From Leuconostoc holzapfelii (GTDB lineage Bacteria; Bacillota; Bacilli; Lactobacillales; Lactobacillaceae), in contig NZ_JAAXPO010000008.1 in assembly GCF_012396485.1 (NCBI RefSeq), forward strand, positions 16,615 through 80,614: 64,000 nucleotides of DNA. Reading direction: 5' to 3'. Below, one piece after another: positions 44,617-53,141 of this stretch. Below the pieces are notes generated by a model. That model ran no database searches and was not told where the DNA came from. It saw only the letters and a program-made list of their open reading frames with translations. The position numbers were made by a program, and so were the translations under genes. Position 1 is the first letter of the stretch. Each line of letters starts with the position of its first letter.

Positions 44617-45663
44617 ATGAGTAAGAATGCGAAAACACTCGCAGGTATTGTAATTGTTGTTATTGTTGCGATTGCTGCCTATTTTGGCTTGACACATACC
44701 GGTGCAAAGTCAGCGTCGGATAAGACAATTCAGGATCTTAAGATTTACTTTGTCCCATCGAAACAACCCGATCAAATTATCACCGTGACGGCCCCACTAA
44801 AAAAATTGTTAACGACACAATTGAAAAAATCAGGATATGACGTCAAAAATGTTGATATCAAGGTTGGCACGAGCTACGAAGCAGCCGGAGAAGCCCTATC
44901 TTCTGGTACGGCTGATGTTGGCTTTATTCCGGGCGGGACGTATGTGATGTATCAAGATGGTGCCAAGGCGTTGCTAACAGCAACGCGTGCTGGGCTGAAT
45001 AAAAACTTTGCTGATGCTGCAAAGTGGAATGATGGCAAACCAACAGAAAAGACGGACAAGCAAGTGTCGACGTATCGCTCAATCTTTATCGCTGGCCCTT
45101 CAGCCAAAGGCCAAGAATTGGCTAAAAAAGTGAATGCTGGAGAAAAGTTAACTTGGGACGATTTGAATTCAGCGAAGTGGGGCTTATCTTCCACAACATC
45201 ATCAGCAGGTTATATCTACCCATCACTCTGGCTGAACAAGAATTACAAGAAAACGGTAGCGGATTTAAAGAACACAGTAACGGTTGATTCTTATGGGTCA
45301 GGTATGGCTCGCTTGGCTTCTGGTCAAATTGATATTCTGCCAACTTATGCTGACGCCCGTAGTGACTTTGAAAAAATGTGGACGACAGACTATAAACAAC
45401 CAAACTCAATTTGGGCAGAAACGAATGTGATTGGCGTGTCACAAAATATTTATAACGATACAATTTCGGTGTCAAAGAAATCAAAAATCATGACGCCGGC
45501 CTTTGAGAAGGCTTTGTCGGATGCCTTTATTGCGTTGGCCAAGACGCCTGAAGGTAAGAAAGTGATTGCGATCTATTCACATGAGGGTTATGTGCCAGCA
45601 AAGTCATCAAATTATGATGGCGAACGTGCTGCACAAAAACTGTTGAAGTCAGCACAAAAGTAG
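44617..45663 (+). CDS. phnD: Phosphate/phosphonate ABC importer, substrate-binding protein
   Basis: PhnD-type periplasmic-binding-fold protein of 348 residues. A hydrophobic N-terminal segment (about 6-24, GIVIVVIVAIAAYFGL) has no lipobox cysteine, so it seems membrane-anchored. The DLKIYFVPSKQPD start, SYEAAGEALSSGTADVGFIPGGTYV and TSSAGYIYPSLWL segments are typical. The ATG at 44617 has AAGGAGAG nine bases upstream. A weak terminator before the ATPase gene probably allows excess binding protein. The ligand may be phosphonate, phosphite or another phosphorus compound. Confidence 0.87.
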   Translation: MSKNAKTLAGIVIVVIVAIAAYFGLTHTGAKSASDKTIQDLKIYFVPSKQPDQIITVTAPLKKLLTTQLKKSGYDVKNVDIKVGTSYEAAGEALSSGTADVGFIPGGTYVMYQDGAKALLTATRAGLNKNFADAAKWNDGKPTEKTDKQVSTYRSIFIAGPSAKGQELAKKVNAGEKLTWDDLNSAKWGLSSTTSSAGYIYPSLWLNKNYKKTVADLKNTVTVDSYGSGMARLASGQIDILPTYADARSDFEKMWTTDYKQPNSIWAETNVIGVSQNIYNDTISVSKKSKIMTPAFEKALSDAFIALAKTPEGKKVIAIYSHEGYVPAKSSNYDGERAAQKLLKSAQK

Positions 45664-45732
45664 CGCGATTGCATAATACCGAAGAGTATCGCGTGAATCA
45701 GTAATAGGTGCCAAGAAATAGTGTTTTACAGG

Positions 45733-45759
45733 AAAGCAGCGCCACACGCGCGGCTTTTC
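45733..45759 (+). terminator. Partial terminator between phnD and phnC
   Basis: GC.GCGC-CACAC-GCGC.GC stem with one mismatch followed by TTTTCTT. It suits partial termination inside an ABC operon. Confidence 0.5.
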
Positions 45760-45801
45760 TTGCGTTAGAGCCAAAGGTGCACGACAAAATAGGATGGTAG
45801 C

Positions 45802-46551
45802 ATGATTAAATTTGAACATGTCTCAAAAACCTATCCCAATGGGGTAAAGGGATTAAAAGACATCAATTTAGAAATACAAGACGGTGAATTTATTGGCATT
45901 ATTGGGATGTCGGGTGCGGGGAAGTCAACCTTGATTCGAACCATCAACCGGTTGAACGCGATTACCGAGGGCCAATTGACGGTGGATGGGATTGAAATTT
46001 CGACGTTGAAAGGGCAAGCCTTGCGGCAATACCGCCGCAAAGTGGGGATGATTTTCCAATCGTATAATCTGGTCCCGCGTATCTCAGTCATTAAAAACGT
46101 GATGAGCTCGTTGGTGCCAGATATGCCATTTTGGCGGGTATTGTTTGGCGCCTTTTCCAAAACCGAAAAAATCCGTGCGTTAGAGGCACTGGATCGCATG
46201 TCAATGTTAGACAAAGCGTTTGTCCGGACAGACCAATTGTCTGGGGGGCAACAGCAACGCGTGTCGCTTGCGCGAACATTAACGCAAAATCCAAGTGTCT
46301 TACTAGCCGATGAACCCGTAGCCGCACTGGATCCGGTGACGGCGCATGAAGTCATGGATGACTTTAAGCGCATTAACCAGGAATTAGGGCAAACAGTCCT
46401 CATCAACATTCACCACGTTGACTTGGCCTTAGAGTATGCACAACGCATTATTGGGATTCGTGCCGGGCAAATTGTTTATGATGGGCCGGCTAGTGCCATG
46501 ACCCAAGCGACACTGGATTTAATCTACAGTAAAGATGAGGCGTCATCATGA
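45802..46551 (+). CDS. phnC: Phosphonate ABC importer, ATP-binding protein
   Basis: ATPase of 249 residues with Walker A GMSGAGKST near residue 35, Q-loop FQSYNLVPR, signature LSGGQQQRVSLAR, Walker B VLLADEPVAALDP and switch histidine INIHHVDLAL. It overlaps phnE by four bases, so the two are coupled. Confidence 0.9.
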   Translation: MIKFEHVSKTYPNGVKGLKDINLEIQDGEFIGIIGMSGAGKSTLIRTINRLNAITEGQLTVDGIEISTLKGQALRQYRRKVGMIFQSYNLVPRISVIKNVMSSLVPDMPFWRVLFGAFSKTEKIRALEALDRMSMLDKAFVRTDQLSGGQQQRVSLARTLTQNPSVLLADEPVAALDPVTAHEVMDDFKRINQELGQTVLINIHHVDLALEYAQRIIGIRAGQIVYDGPASAMTQATLDLIYSKDEASS

Positions 46552-47369
46552 GATGGTATGATCAATTATTTGAAGCCGAAAGCTATCAGTTAGCCAATGG
46601 GAAAGTTGTCTCCCAAAAATTTACACGCTTACCGTTGCTTCTTGCTTTATTGGTGATTGGGATTGGGGTCTCGGTCTGGGTCACTGGTTTTAGTTTGACC
46701 ACATTGCTGACTAATTTTGTGGGCTTTTGGCAAATTTTAGCCAGTATGTGGCCACCTAATGTCGCCTATTTCGCCCAAGTCTGGCAGCCGCTACTCATCA
46801 CCATCCAAATGTCATTTTTTGGTTCGTTTTTTGGGGCTGCGCTGGCTTTGCCATTTGCGATTCTGGCTGCACACAATGTGATGAAACAGCGACTGGTTAA
46901 TTTGGTGGTGCGGTTTATTCTAACGGTTGTGCGCACCATTCCGACCTTGGTTGCCGCTTTGATTGCGACTTACATTTTCGGCTTAGGGACATTTGCCGGG
47001 ACTGTGGCGATTTTCCTGTTTAGTTTCTCATTTGTTGGGAAGCAACTATTTGAATATATTGAAGCAGTGAACATGGGCGCTTATGAAGCGTTGATTGCGA
47101 CCGGTGCCAGTGCACCACGGGCGTTTGTCACCACCATTTTGCCACAAATTTTGCCGACTTATTTGTCAACGTCGTTATTTGCGTTTGAAGGTAACGTGCG
47201 TTATGCCGCTATTTTAGGGTATGTTGGTGCGGGTGGTATTGGGATGATTTTGAATGAAAAAATTGGCTGGCGCGAGTTTCAAAGTGTGGGGATAATTCTG
47301 TTGTCGATCTTTGTTGCTGTGGTGGTTATTGAGACCGTGAGTCAACAATTACGTCGCTATTTGAGTTAA
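46548..47369 (+). CDS. phnE: Phosphonate ABC importer permease 1
   Basis: Membrane subunit of 273 residues and about six helices, PhnE type. It has the coupling segment EAVNMGAYEALIATGASAPRAF (EAA loop) and AILGYVGAGGIG. It starts inside the phnC stop codon. It should form a heterodimer with the second PhnE encoded 11 bases downstream. Confidence 0.9.
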   Translation: MRWYDQLFEAESYQLANGKVVSQKFTRLPLLLALLVIGIGVSVWVTGFSLTTLLTNFVGFWQILASMWPPNVAYFAQVWQPLLITIQMSFFGSFFGAALALPFAILAAHNVMKQRLVNLVVRFILTVVRTIPTLVAALIATYIFGLGTFAGTVAIFLFSFSFVGKQLFEYIEAVNMGAYEALIATGASAPRAFVTTILPQILPTYLSTSLFAFEGNVRYAAILGYVGAGGIGMILNEKIGWREFQSVGIILLSIFVAVVVIETVSQQLRRYLS

Positions 47370-47380
47370 GGAGCGCGCAG

Positions 47381-48190
47381 ATGAATCAGAAATTAACGTC
47401 AGTTCTTGAGCAAGCCCCACGCCGTGGTCGTCAATATGCACTCATGGTGGTCGTATTGCTCGTGTTAGTCGGTTTGTCGACACCGGCATTAAAAGGCGCA
47501 GATATCACTGCTAAAGGCATTGATATTGGCCAAAGTATTTTAACGGGGCTATTAACGCCAGATACGCAACTGCTTTTTGGATTAGGTAACAATGGGGTGG
47601 CTTACTTAATTTTGCAAACCATCGCCATTGCGTTTTTAGGCACGTTAGTGGGTGCGGTGATTGCGGTGCCGCTATCCTTTGTGTCAGCGACAAATATTGT
47701 GCCACGGCCAGTTGTGATTGTGACACGCTTGATCATCATGGCGATTCGGACCATCCCGTCACTCGTTTATGGTTTGATGTTTATTCGTGTGACGGGCCCT
47801 GGGCCTTTTGCTGGGGTCATGACACTAGCCGTCGTGTCGATTGGGATGATTTCTAAGTTGTTTATTGAAACGATTGAAGATTTGGATCCAGGTATTTTGG
47901 AATCGTTGGATGCGTTTGGCGCTACTTTTTTTCAAAAAATTCGCTACGGGGTCTTACCGCAGCTGGGGCCGGACTTTATTTCAATTTTAGTGTATCGTTT
48001 TGACATGAATTTACGTGAAGCGACGATTTTAGGGCTGGTTGGGGCTGGCGGTATCGGGGCGCCGATGATTTTTGCCTTAAGCGCGTATCATTGGCACCAG
48101 GTGGGCGCGATTTTAATTGGCCTCTTCATTTTGGTCTTTGTTGTGGAAATATTATCGGATAAAGTACGGCAAAAGATCATCCAGGGATAG
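47381..48190 (+). CDS. phnE: Phosphonate ABC importer permease 2
   Basis: Second PhnE-type permease, 269 residues, with AIRTIPSLVYGLMFIRVTGPGPFAGV, the ETIEDLDPGILESLDAFGA coupling loop and ATILGLVGAGGIG. It arose from the same family as permease 1. A short hairpin terminator separates it from the nucleotidase gene. Confidence 0.9.
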   Translation: MNQKLTSVLEQAPRRGRQYALMVVVLLVLVGLSTPALKGADITAKGIDIGQSILTGLLTPDTQLLFGLGNNGVAYLILQTIAIAFLGTLVGAVIAVPLSFVSATNIVPRPVVIVTRLIIMAIRTIPSLVYGLMFIRVTGPGPFAGVMTLAVVSIGMISKLFIETIEDLDPGILESLDAFGATFFQKIRYGVLPQLGPDFISILVYRFDMNLREATILGLVGAGGIGAPMIFALSAYHWHQVGAILIGLFILVFVVEILSDKVRQKIIQG

Positions 48191-48198
48191 CATAGAGA

Positions 48199-48221
48199 GG
48201 CGACCTAGGTCGTCTTTTTTT
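48199..48221 (+). terminator. Terminator-like hairpin between phnE and the nucleotidase gene
   Basis: GGCGACC-TA-GGTCGTC followed by seven Ts. Part of the transcription may pass, since no clear promoter is seen for the next gene. Confidence 0.7.
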
Positions 48222-48233
48222 ATAGGAGGAGCA

Positions 48234-49739
48234 ATGAAACACTTTAGGTTGTACTATACGTCGGATATTCATGGTTATTTACTGCCAACGGATGACATCC
48301 AGACTGGCGCACAACCGCTAGGCCTAGCCAATGCGGCGACTCATTTTCAAAAAGATGCGCAAACATTGATTATTGATGGTGGCGATATGTTTCAAGGTTC
48401 GCCAATGTTGCAATATTTACAGCAACATCCGGTGCAAGATGCCGTAGCCACGGCCATGAATCTGGCCGGTTACGATTATGTAACCCTAGGCAATCATGAT
48501 TTTAACTTTGGCTATGCGGCGCTTCAGCAGCATTTATCACATCTGGATGCGACAGTGATTGCCGAAAATGTCACGGATTTAAACGGAAAAACCTTGTATC
48601 CTGCACAAATTAAAACGTTCGGGGATGGGACACGTGTTGGGTTCATCGGGTTAGTCACTGATTACATTAATATTTGGGAGCAACCAGCCCATTTAAAAGG
48701 CATTAAAATTGCGGCCCCATTGGACCAGGCGCAACAAACCGTTGCCTATTTACGGGAACATGCAGATGTGGTGATTGGCGTTTATCATGGTGGGTATGAA
48801 CGTGACTTGGCGACTGGTCAGCGACTGAGCGATACGACAGAAAACATCGCCTGTCAGCTCACACAAGCGCTAGATTTAGATATTTTATTGACAGCACACC
48901 AACATGGTGATGTACCACCACAAATGATAAATGGTGTTTTAACGTTGCAACTGCCCAATCAAGCAAAAAAGTTTGCGTTGGTCACGGGCCAAAAGCAGCA
49001 AGATCAATGGCAGTTCGCTGCTGAAACAAAGCCAGTTGGTGACATCGCGCGACCAGATATTGTGACAGCCTTAGCACCGTTGCAGCAACAAGTCGAATCA
49101 TGGTTGGACCAGCCGATTGCCATGTTAAACGCGGCGGTCCCAGCTGTCGAGCCATTACAAATGGCGCAGTTCGGCCATCCTATTTTGCAATGGCTTGCGG
49201 CGGTGCAGTTAGCCGCTTCGCAAGCCGATGTGACCTTAGTAAGTCTCAATAATAATCCGATGAGTTTACCCGTCAATGTCACCTTACGACAAATTTTGCA
49301 AAACTATCCCTTTGACAATACCTTGGTGACGAAGCGGATCACGGGTCGCGCCTTGCGGGATAGTTTGGAGCATACGGCCGACTACTTTATCGTCGCAGCG
49401 GGCCAGCCAGCGATTAATCCGGCGTGGCTTAGACCAAAAGTAGAACACTATAACTATGATCTGGTTTACGGATTACACTATACATTTGATCTCACCCATC
49501 CGGTTGGCCAACGGGTCACAACGTTGCAATTTAAAGGACGCGACGTGCAAGATGATGAGACGTTGACGATTGCCATGAACAGCTATCGCGCTGTTGGCGG
49601 GGGAAATTATCCAGCTTATCAACAGGCACCGATCGTTTTGCATGATCAACGATCAGTGCAAGAATTGTTAATTTCATACTTTAAAAAGCATAATCAGCTC
49701 CCAAAAGTACCGAAATTGTCACTTACCCTTAAATACTAA
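48234..49739 (+). CDS. UshA/YunD-type metallophosphoesterase, 5'-nucleotidase
   Basis: Two-domain enzyme of 501 residues that hydrolyses nucleotides or cyclic nucleotides. The N-terminal dinuclear-metal domain has YYTSDIHGYL, IDGGDMFQGSP, GNHDFNFG and AHQHGD. The C-terminal 5'-nucleotidase domain has the NSYRAVGGGNYPAY substrate segment. No signal peptide is visible, so it seems cytoplasmic, unlike E. coli UshA. AGGAGG precedes the ATG at 48234. Placed after phnDCEE, it suggests release of phosphate from imported or internal phosphoesters. Confidence 0.87.
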   Translation: MKHFRLYYTSDIHGYLLPTDDIQTGAQPLGLANAATHFQKDAQTLIIDGGDMFQGSPMLQYLQQHPVQDAVATAMNLAGYDYVTLGNHDFNFGYAALQQHLSHLDATVIAENVTDLNGKTLYPAQIKTFGDGTRVGFIGLVTDYINIWEQPAHLKGIKIAAPLDQAQQTVAYLREHADVVIGVYHGGYERDLATGQRLSDTTENIACQLTQALDLDILLTAHQHGDVPPQMINGVLTLQLPNQAKKFALVTGQKQQDQWQFAAETKPVGDIARPDIVTALAPLQQQVESWLDQPIAMLNAAVPAVEPLQMAQFGHPILQWLAAVQLAASQADVTLVSLNNNPMSLPVNVTLRQILQNYPFDNTLVTKRITGRALRDSLEHTADYFIVAAGQPAINPAWLRPKVEHYNYDLVYGLHYTFDLTHPVGQRVTTLQFKGRDVQDDETLTIAMNSYRAVGGGNYPAYQQAPIVLHDQRSVQELLISYFKKHNQLPKVPKLSLTLKY

Positions 49740-49889
49740 ACAAATTTAATATAAAAAGTCTACTAAATAACAGTACGTAATATAACTGACATGATACCGA
49801 TGTTTGCCTATTATATTTAAGGCATAGAATACTCTACGTAACATATCGTAAGAAAAACTTAAATCATTCTATTAAGAGGTATATATTTC

Positions 49890-50501
49890 ATGCTTAGTTT
49901 TAAAAAGACATTAACAGTAGCTGCTGGTGTGGCCAGCGCTTTTGCATTCGGTGCATCACATGCAAGTGCCGACACAACTGATTCACAAAACTTACCAACA
50001 GACTATGTTGTCAAGTCAGGCGACACATTGAACAAGTTGTCAAGTGAATTCAATACGACAGTTGATAGCATTGCTGCAAAAAACAACATTGCCAATGTTA
50101 ACTTGATCATGGTTGGCCAACACTTGAACTTTGCTGAAACAGTGGCACAATCAGCTGCGCCTGCTCAAGCAGCGCAAGCACCCGCTGCACCAGTAGCAGC
50201 GCCTGTACAACAAGCGCCTGCTGCAACACCAGTAGCAGAACCTGTACGTCAAGCAGCACCACAAGTATCTTCATCAGCTGCTTTGAACGCTTTGATTGCC
50301 CGCGAATCAAGTGGTAACGTGAACGCCCGTAATGGTCAATACTACGGTATTGGTCAATTGTCAGCACAAGCACGTGCTGTCTACGGTGGTAACTCAACAG
50401 ACTATAACGATCAATTGAACGCCATGAAGGCTTACATTGCTGCACGTTATGGCACAGCCGAAAACGCTTGGGCACATTCACAAGCAACTGGTTGGTATTA
50501 A
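49890..50501 (+). CDS. Secreted LysM protein with Apf-like C-terminal domain
   Basis: Cell-wall protein of 203 residues: signal peptide cleaved after ASA (A27), one LysM domain (about 37-81), an Ala/Pro/Gln-rich linker (about 88-125), and a C-terminal domain. That domain runs from ALNALIARESSGN to the terminal ATGWY. It resembles aggregation-promoting factors and lysozyme-like/resuscitation-type domains, with E139 as the likely catalytic acid. A 150-base AT-rich leader with two TACGTAAYATA repeats (near 49772 and 49837) precedes it. The ribosome site is AAGAGG. Confidence 0.86.
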   Translation: MLSFKKTLTVAAGVASAFAFGASHASADTTDSQNLPTDYVVKSGDTLNKLSSEFNTTVDSIAAKNNIANVNLIMVGQHLNFAETVAQSAAPAQAAQAPAAPVAAPVQQAPAATPVAEPVRQAAPQVSSSAALNALIARESSGNVNARNGQYYGIGQLSAQARAVYGGNSTDYNDQLNAMKAYIAARYGTAENAWAHSQATGWY

Positions 50502-50521
50502 TCAGAAGCGATTATCCTGAT

Positions 50522-50547
50522 AAAGGTCACGAAAGTGGCCTTTTTTT
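50522..50547 (+). terminator. Terminator of the LysM gene
   Basis: AAAGGTCAC-GAAA-GTGGCCTTT with one wobble and seven Ts. Confidence 0.9.
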
Positions 50548-50639
50548 GTGCTTTTAAAAAGTGTGTTGTTTGACACAATCTAGTCAACCCGGTATACTTG
50601 TAGCAAACTGACGCACCTTTTGGGAAGGGAGAAAAGAGG

Positions 50640-51542
50640 ATGGATCAAGATAGTCAATATTATAGTCAGGCATTGAAATTTTTTGTTAGAGAAAAGCACG
50701 TCCCGGTTAAACGTATTTTGGCCGAGGCGAATATATCACGCAGTCGCTTTTATGCCTACATCAATGGCGCGGGCGATCTGGCGATGACCAGATTAGTGTC
50801 AATTTTAAATGTGTTAAATATCAGCTTGAATGATTTTTTATTGTATGCCCGCTTGCTCAAACAAGACGCTTGCCAAACAATACCGGCCACATGTCCATCG
50901 CAGCAACATACCTTGCCTGAACAAATTGCTTGTGCGGTAGCCACAGCCCGGGCAACACAAAACCATACTCGGCTTGCTGAAGTGCTTAGGCGGATGCAAT
51001 TGACACTTGATGAGTCAACGGAAAAGCAAATTATCCAACCAATCTTACCGTTAGTGACGACCATTTTAGGGACAACGGCGTATTATACGGCGGCAGAAAT
51101 TGAGCTTTTCTTAGTGGCGATGCCGCATCTGTCATACAAGCAATTGCAGCTCAGCTATCCCAAGGCACAGGCTGCGTTGACGCAACGCATAGCTGTTACG
51201 CACGAGACCTCTCAGCATTTTAGTGATTACTTAGTTGAAATGCAATATCACATGATGCTTGCGCGGTTGAAAAATCACGAAACATCAGCGGGGATTCGAT
51301 TGGCTGCGCAAATTACGGCATTGCCTACAGGACAGTTAGCCTGGCATGCCAATTTTATTAAAAAGATGGTGGCAGTTGTCATGGCTATTTTGCAACAACA
51401 AGGACAACGCGCACAAATTTTATATAGTAAACTGGTTGAAATGATTTATTTCATCCAACCTACCGAACAATGGTTGAGCTATGAAAAATTATTGTGTCAT
51501 GATTTTAAACAGTTGCAACAAGTCGTACTCGCCACGAAATAA
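50640..51542 (+). CDS. Rgg/MutR-like HTH regulator
   Basis: 300-residue protein with an N-terminal XRE-type HTH (about residues 20-65: VKRILAEANISRSRFYAYINGAGDL). A long all-helical C-terminal region follows, as in Rgg/GadR/MutR peptide-sensing regulators with TPR-like repeats. No small signal-peptide gene with a secretion segment was noticed beside it. The next gene, an OYE-type oxidoreductase, starts 22 bases after its stop and may be its target or cotranscribed. Assignment to Rgg is by architecture only. Confidence 0.72.
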   Translation: MDQDSQYYSQALKFFVREKHVPVKRILAEANISRSRFYAYINGAGDLAMTRLVSILNVLNISLNDFLLYARLLKQDACQTIPATCPSQQHTLPEQIACAVATARATQNHTRLAEVLRRMQLTLDESTEKQIIQPILPLVTTILGTTAYYTAAEIELFLVAMPHLSYKQLQLSYPKAQAALTQRIAVTHETSQHFSDYLVEMQYHMMLARLKNHETSAGIRLAAQITALPTGQLAWHANFIKKMVAVVMAILQQQGQRAQILYSKLVEMIYFIQPTEQWLSYEKLLCHDFKQLQQVVLATK

Positions 51543-51564
51543 AACTTTTTTGTATAATAGAGCT

Positions 51565-52800
51565 ATGCAGATAAACTATGATTTTTTAGACAATTTCACA
51601 TTTCCAAAAACAGCCATGACCGTCAGAAATCGCATTGTGATGGCCCCAACAACCTTGCGTGCCTCACTCGAGGATGGCAGCGTGTCTGACAACGAATTGC
51701 AGTATTACCGGCTACGGGCGCAAGGGCCTGGCCTGATTGTAACCGAGGCGGCCCATGTAAATGATTTGGGGTGTGGCTGGGAAGGCGGAATTGCCGCTTC
51801 AGACGACGAGCATATTCCCGGTTTAAGACGATTAGCGCGCACCATTCAATCAGGGGGCGCTAAGGCCATTTTGCAGATATTTGCGGCCGGTCGACAATCG
51901 ACAACGGCCATTTTACGTGGTGAAACGCCGGTTTCAGCTTCGGCACAGCCCTATCCACGCGGCGAAAATGACACCCCGCGTGCTTTATCGCATGATGAAA
52001 TCGTCCAAATTATTGATGATTTTGCACAGGCCACTAAGCGTGCCATTTTGGCCGGCTTTGATGGCGTGGAATTACATGGGGCCAATTTATATTTAATGCA
52101 ACAATTCTTCTCACCAGATAGCAATCGCCGGTCCGATATCTGGGGTGGGACGTTTGAAAAGCGCCAACGATTTGGGCTCGCCGTGACAGCAAAGGTCGCT
52201 CAGACGATTGAAAAGTACGCTGATCGACCATTTCTATTGGGATATCGTCAGTCACCAGAAGAGCCAATGACACCAGGCATCACGCTGGCAGAATCCTTGG
52301 CATTTGCCCAAAAAATTGCTGCGCTGCCAGTTGATTATCTTCATCTGGCACTTAAAGACGCTTTTCAAACACCGTTTAAGGATAAAGGTGATACAGAAAC
52401 AATCATCGCTCATTATCGCCGTGTGCTACCAGCAGATATGCCGATCATGGTTGCTGGTTTGTTGAAACAACCAGACCAAGTTGAGCGCTTAATGGATGAA
52501 GGCGTCACATTTGCTGCGCTGGGGCGTGAACTCATTATTGAACCTAACTGGGTCCAGAAAGTGATGCAACACGACATACAAGCGATTCGTTATGCGATGT
52601 CGCCAGCTGAATTTGACCTACTTGGTATACCCAAACCGCTAGAAAAGTGGCTATTGACACGTTTTCGTCATGGTTTTCCCATGACAACAGACCCTGAATT
52701 TGACCCGCAGGTACCATGGCGTGTCTATAAGCCGGCGATAACAGTAAGTCAGCGGCCAATCGATCCAACGCAACTGATGACGCTGAAGCCTAAACCTTAA
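51565..52800 (+). CDS. Old yellow enzyme family NADH-dependent flavin oxidoreductase
   Basis: FMN TIM-barrel oxidoreductase of 411 residues (YqjM/enoate reductase type). It has NRIVMAPTTLRAS, LQIFAAGRQ, the GFDGVELHGANLYLMQQFFSP active-site block and MVAGLLKQPDQVERLMDEG for FMN phosphate. A C-terminal extension of about 60 residues lacks the iron-sulfur and NAD domains of the long enzymes. The ATG at 51565 lies seven bases after a TATAAT (51553-51558) and has no Shine-Dalgarno, so a leaderless message is possible. Confidence 0.87.
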   Translation: MQINYDFLDNFTFPKTAMTVRNRIVMAPTTLRASLEDGSVSDNELQYYRLRAQGPGLIVTEAAHVNDLGCGWEGGIAASDDEHIPGLRRLARTIQSGGAKAILQIFAAGRQSTTAILRGETPVSASAQPYPRGENDTPRALSHDEIVQIIDDFAQATKRAILAGFDGVELHGANLYLMQQFFSPDSNRRSDIWGGTFEKRQRFGLAVTAKVAQTIEKYADRPFLLGYRQSPEEPMTPGITLAESLAFAQKIAALPVDYLHLALKDAFQTPFKDKGDTETIIAHYRRVLPADMPIMVAGLLKQPDQVERLMDEGVTFAALGRELIIEPNWVQKVMQHDIQAIRYAMSPAEFDLLGIPKPLEKWLLTRFRHGFPMTTDPEFDPQVPWRVYKPAITVSQRPIDPTQLMTLKPKP

Positions 52801-52934
52801 GCAGACGCGTTGTGGTGTTCGTTAGAACAAATGATGTCATATTTGAGAATTTATGTCACAAAAGTGTTGACGACAACTTTATTTCTTGCTATACTAATAT
52901 AGTTGTCTGATACATATCAGGCATCACTGACCAT

Positions 52935-53006
52935 GGCTCGTTGGTCAAGTGGCTAAGACGCTGCCCTTTCACGGCGGAATCGAGAGTTCGATTCTCTCAC
53001 GAGCTA
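52935..53006 (+). tRNA. tRNA-Glu (anticodon TTC)
   Basis: Acceptor GGCTCGT/ACGAGCT with a first G-U pair, D arm with AAGTGGCTAAGAC, anticodon loop CTTTCAC (TTC), T-loop TTCGATT with GAGAG/CTCTC, discriminator A. CCA not encoded. Confidence 0.95.
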
Positions 53007-53010
53007 TATC

Positions 53011-53037
53011 AAGTCGCAACTTCGGTTGCGGCTTTTT
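53011..53037 (+). terminator. tRNA-Glu terminator
   Basis: AAGTCGCAAC-TTCG-GTTGCGGCTTTTT, stable tetraloop hairpin. Confidence 0.92.
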
Positions 53038-53046
53038 ATATATTTT

Positions 53047-53080
53047 AAAGCACAAACGCGGCCTTTGTTTGTGCTTTTTT
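53047..53080 (+). terminator. Second terminator after tRNA-Glu
   Basis: AAAGCACAAAC/GTTTGTGCTTT around a 9-base loop, ending in Ts that overlap the next promoter. Confidence 0.85.
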
Positions 53081-53107
53081 GTGTTCTGTCAGGATAAAGC
53101 GTATAAT
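53079..53107 (+). promoter_or_regulatory. helD promoter
   Basis: TTGTGT (53079-53084), 17-base spacer, TATAAT (53102-53107). It fixes the transcript start near 53114 and rules out translation starts upstream of it. Confidence 0.75.
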
Positions 53108-53141
53108 TAAATCACTGAATTTGAAGAGAGCGAGACGCATT

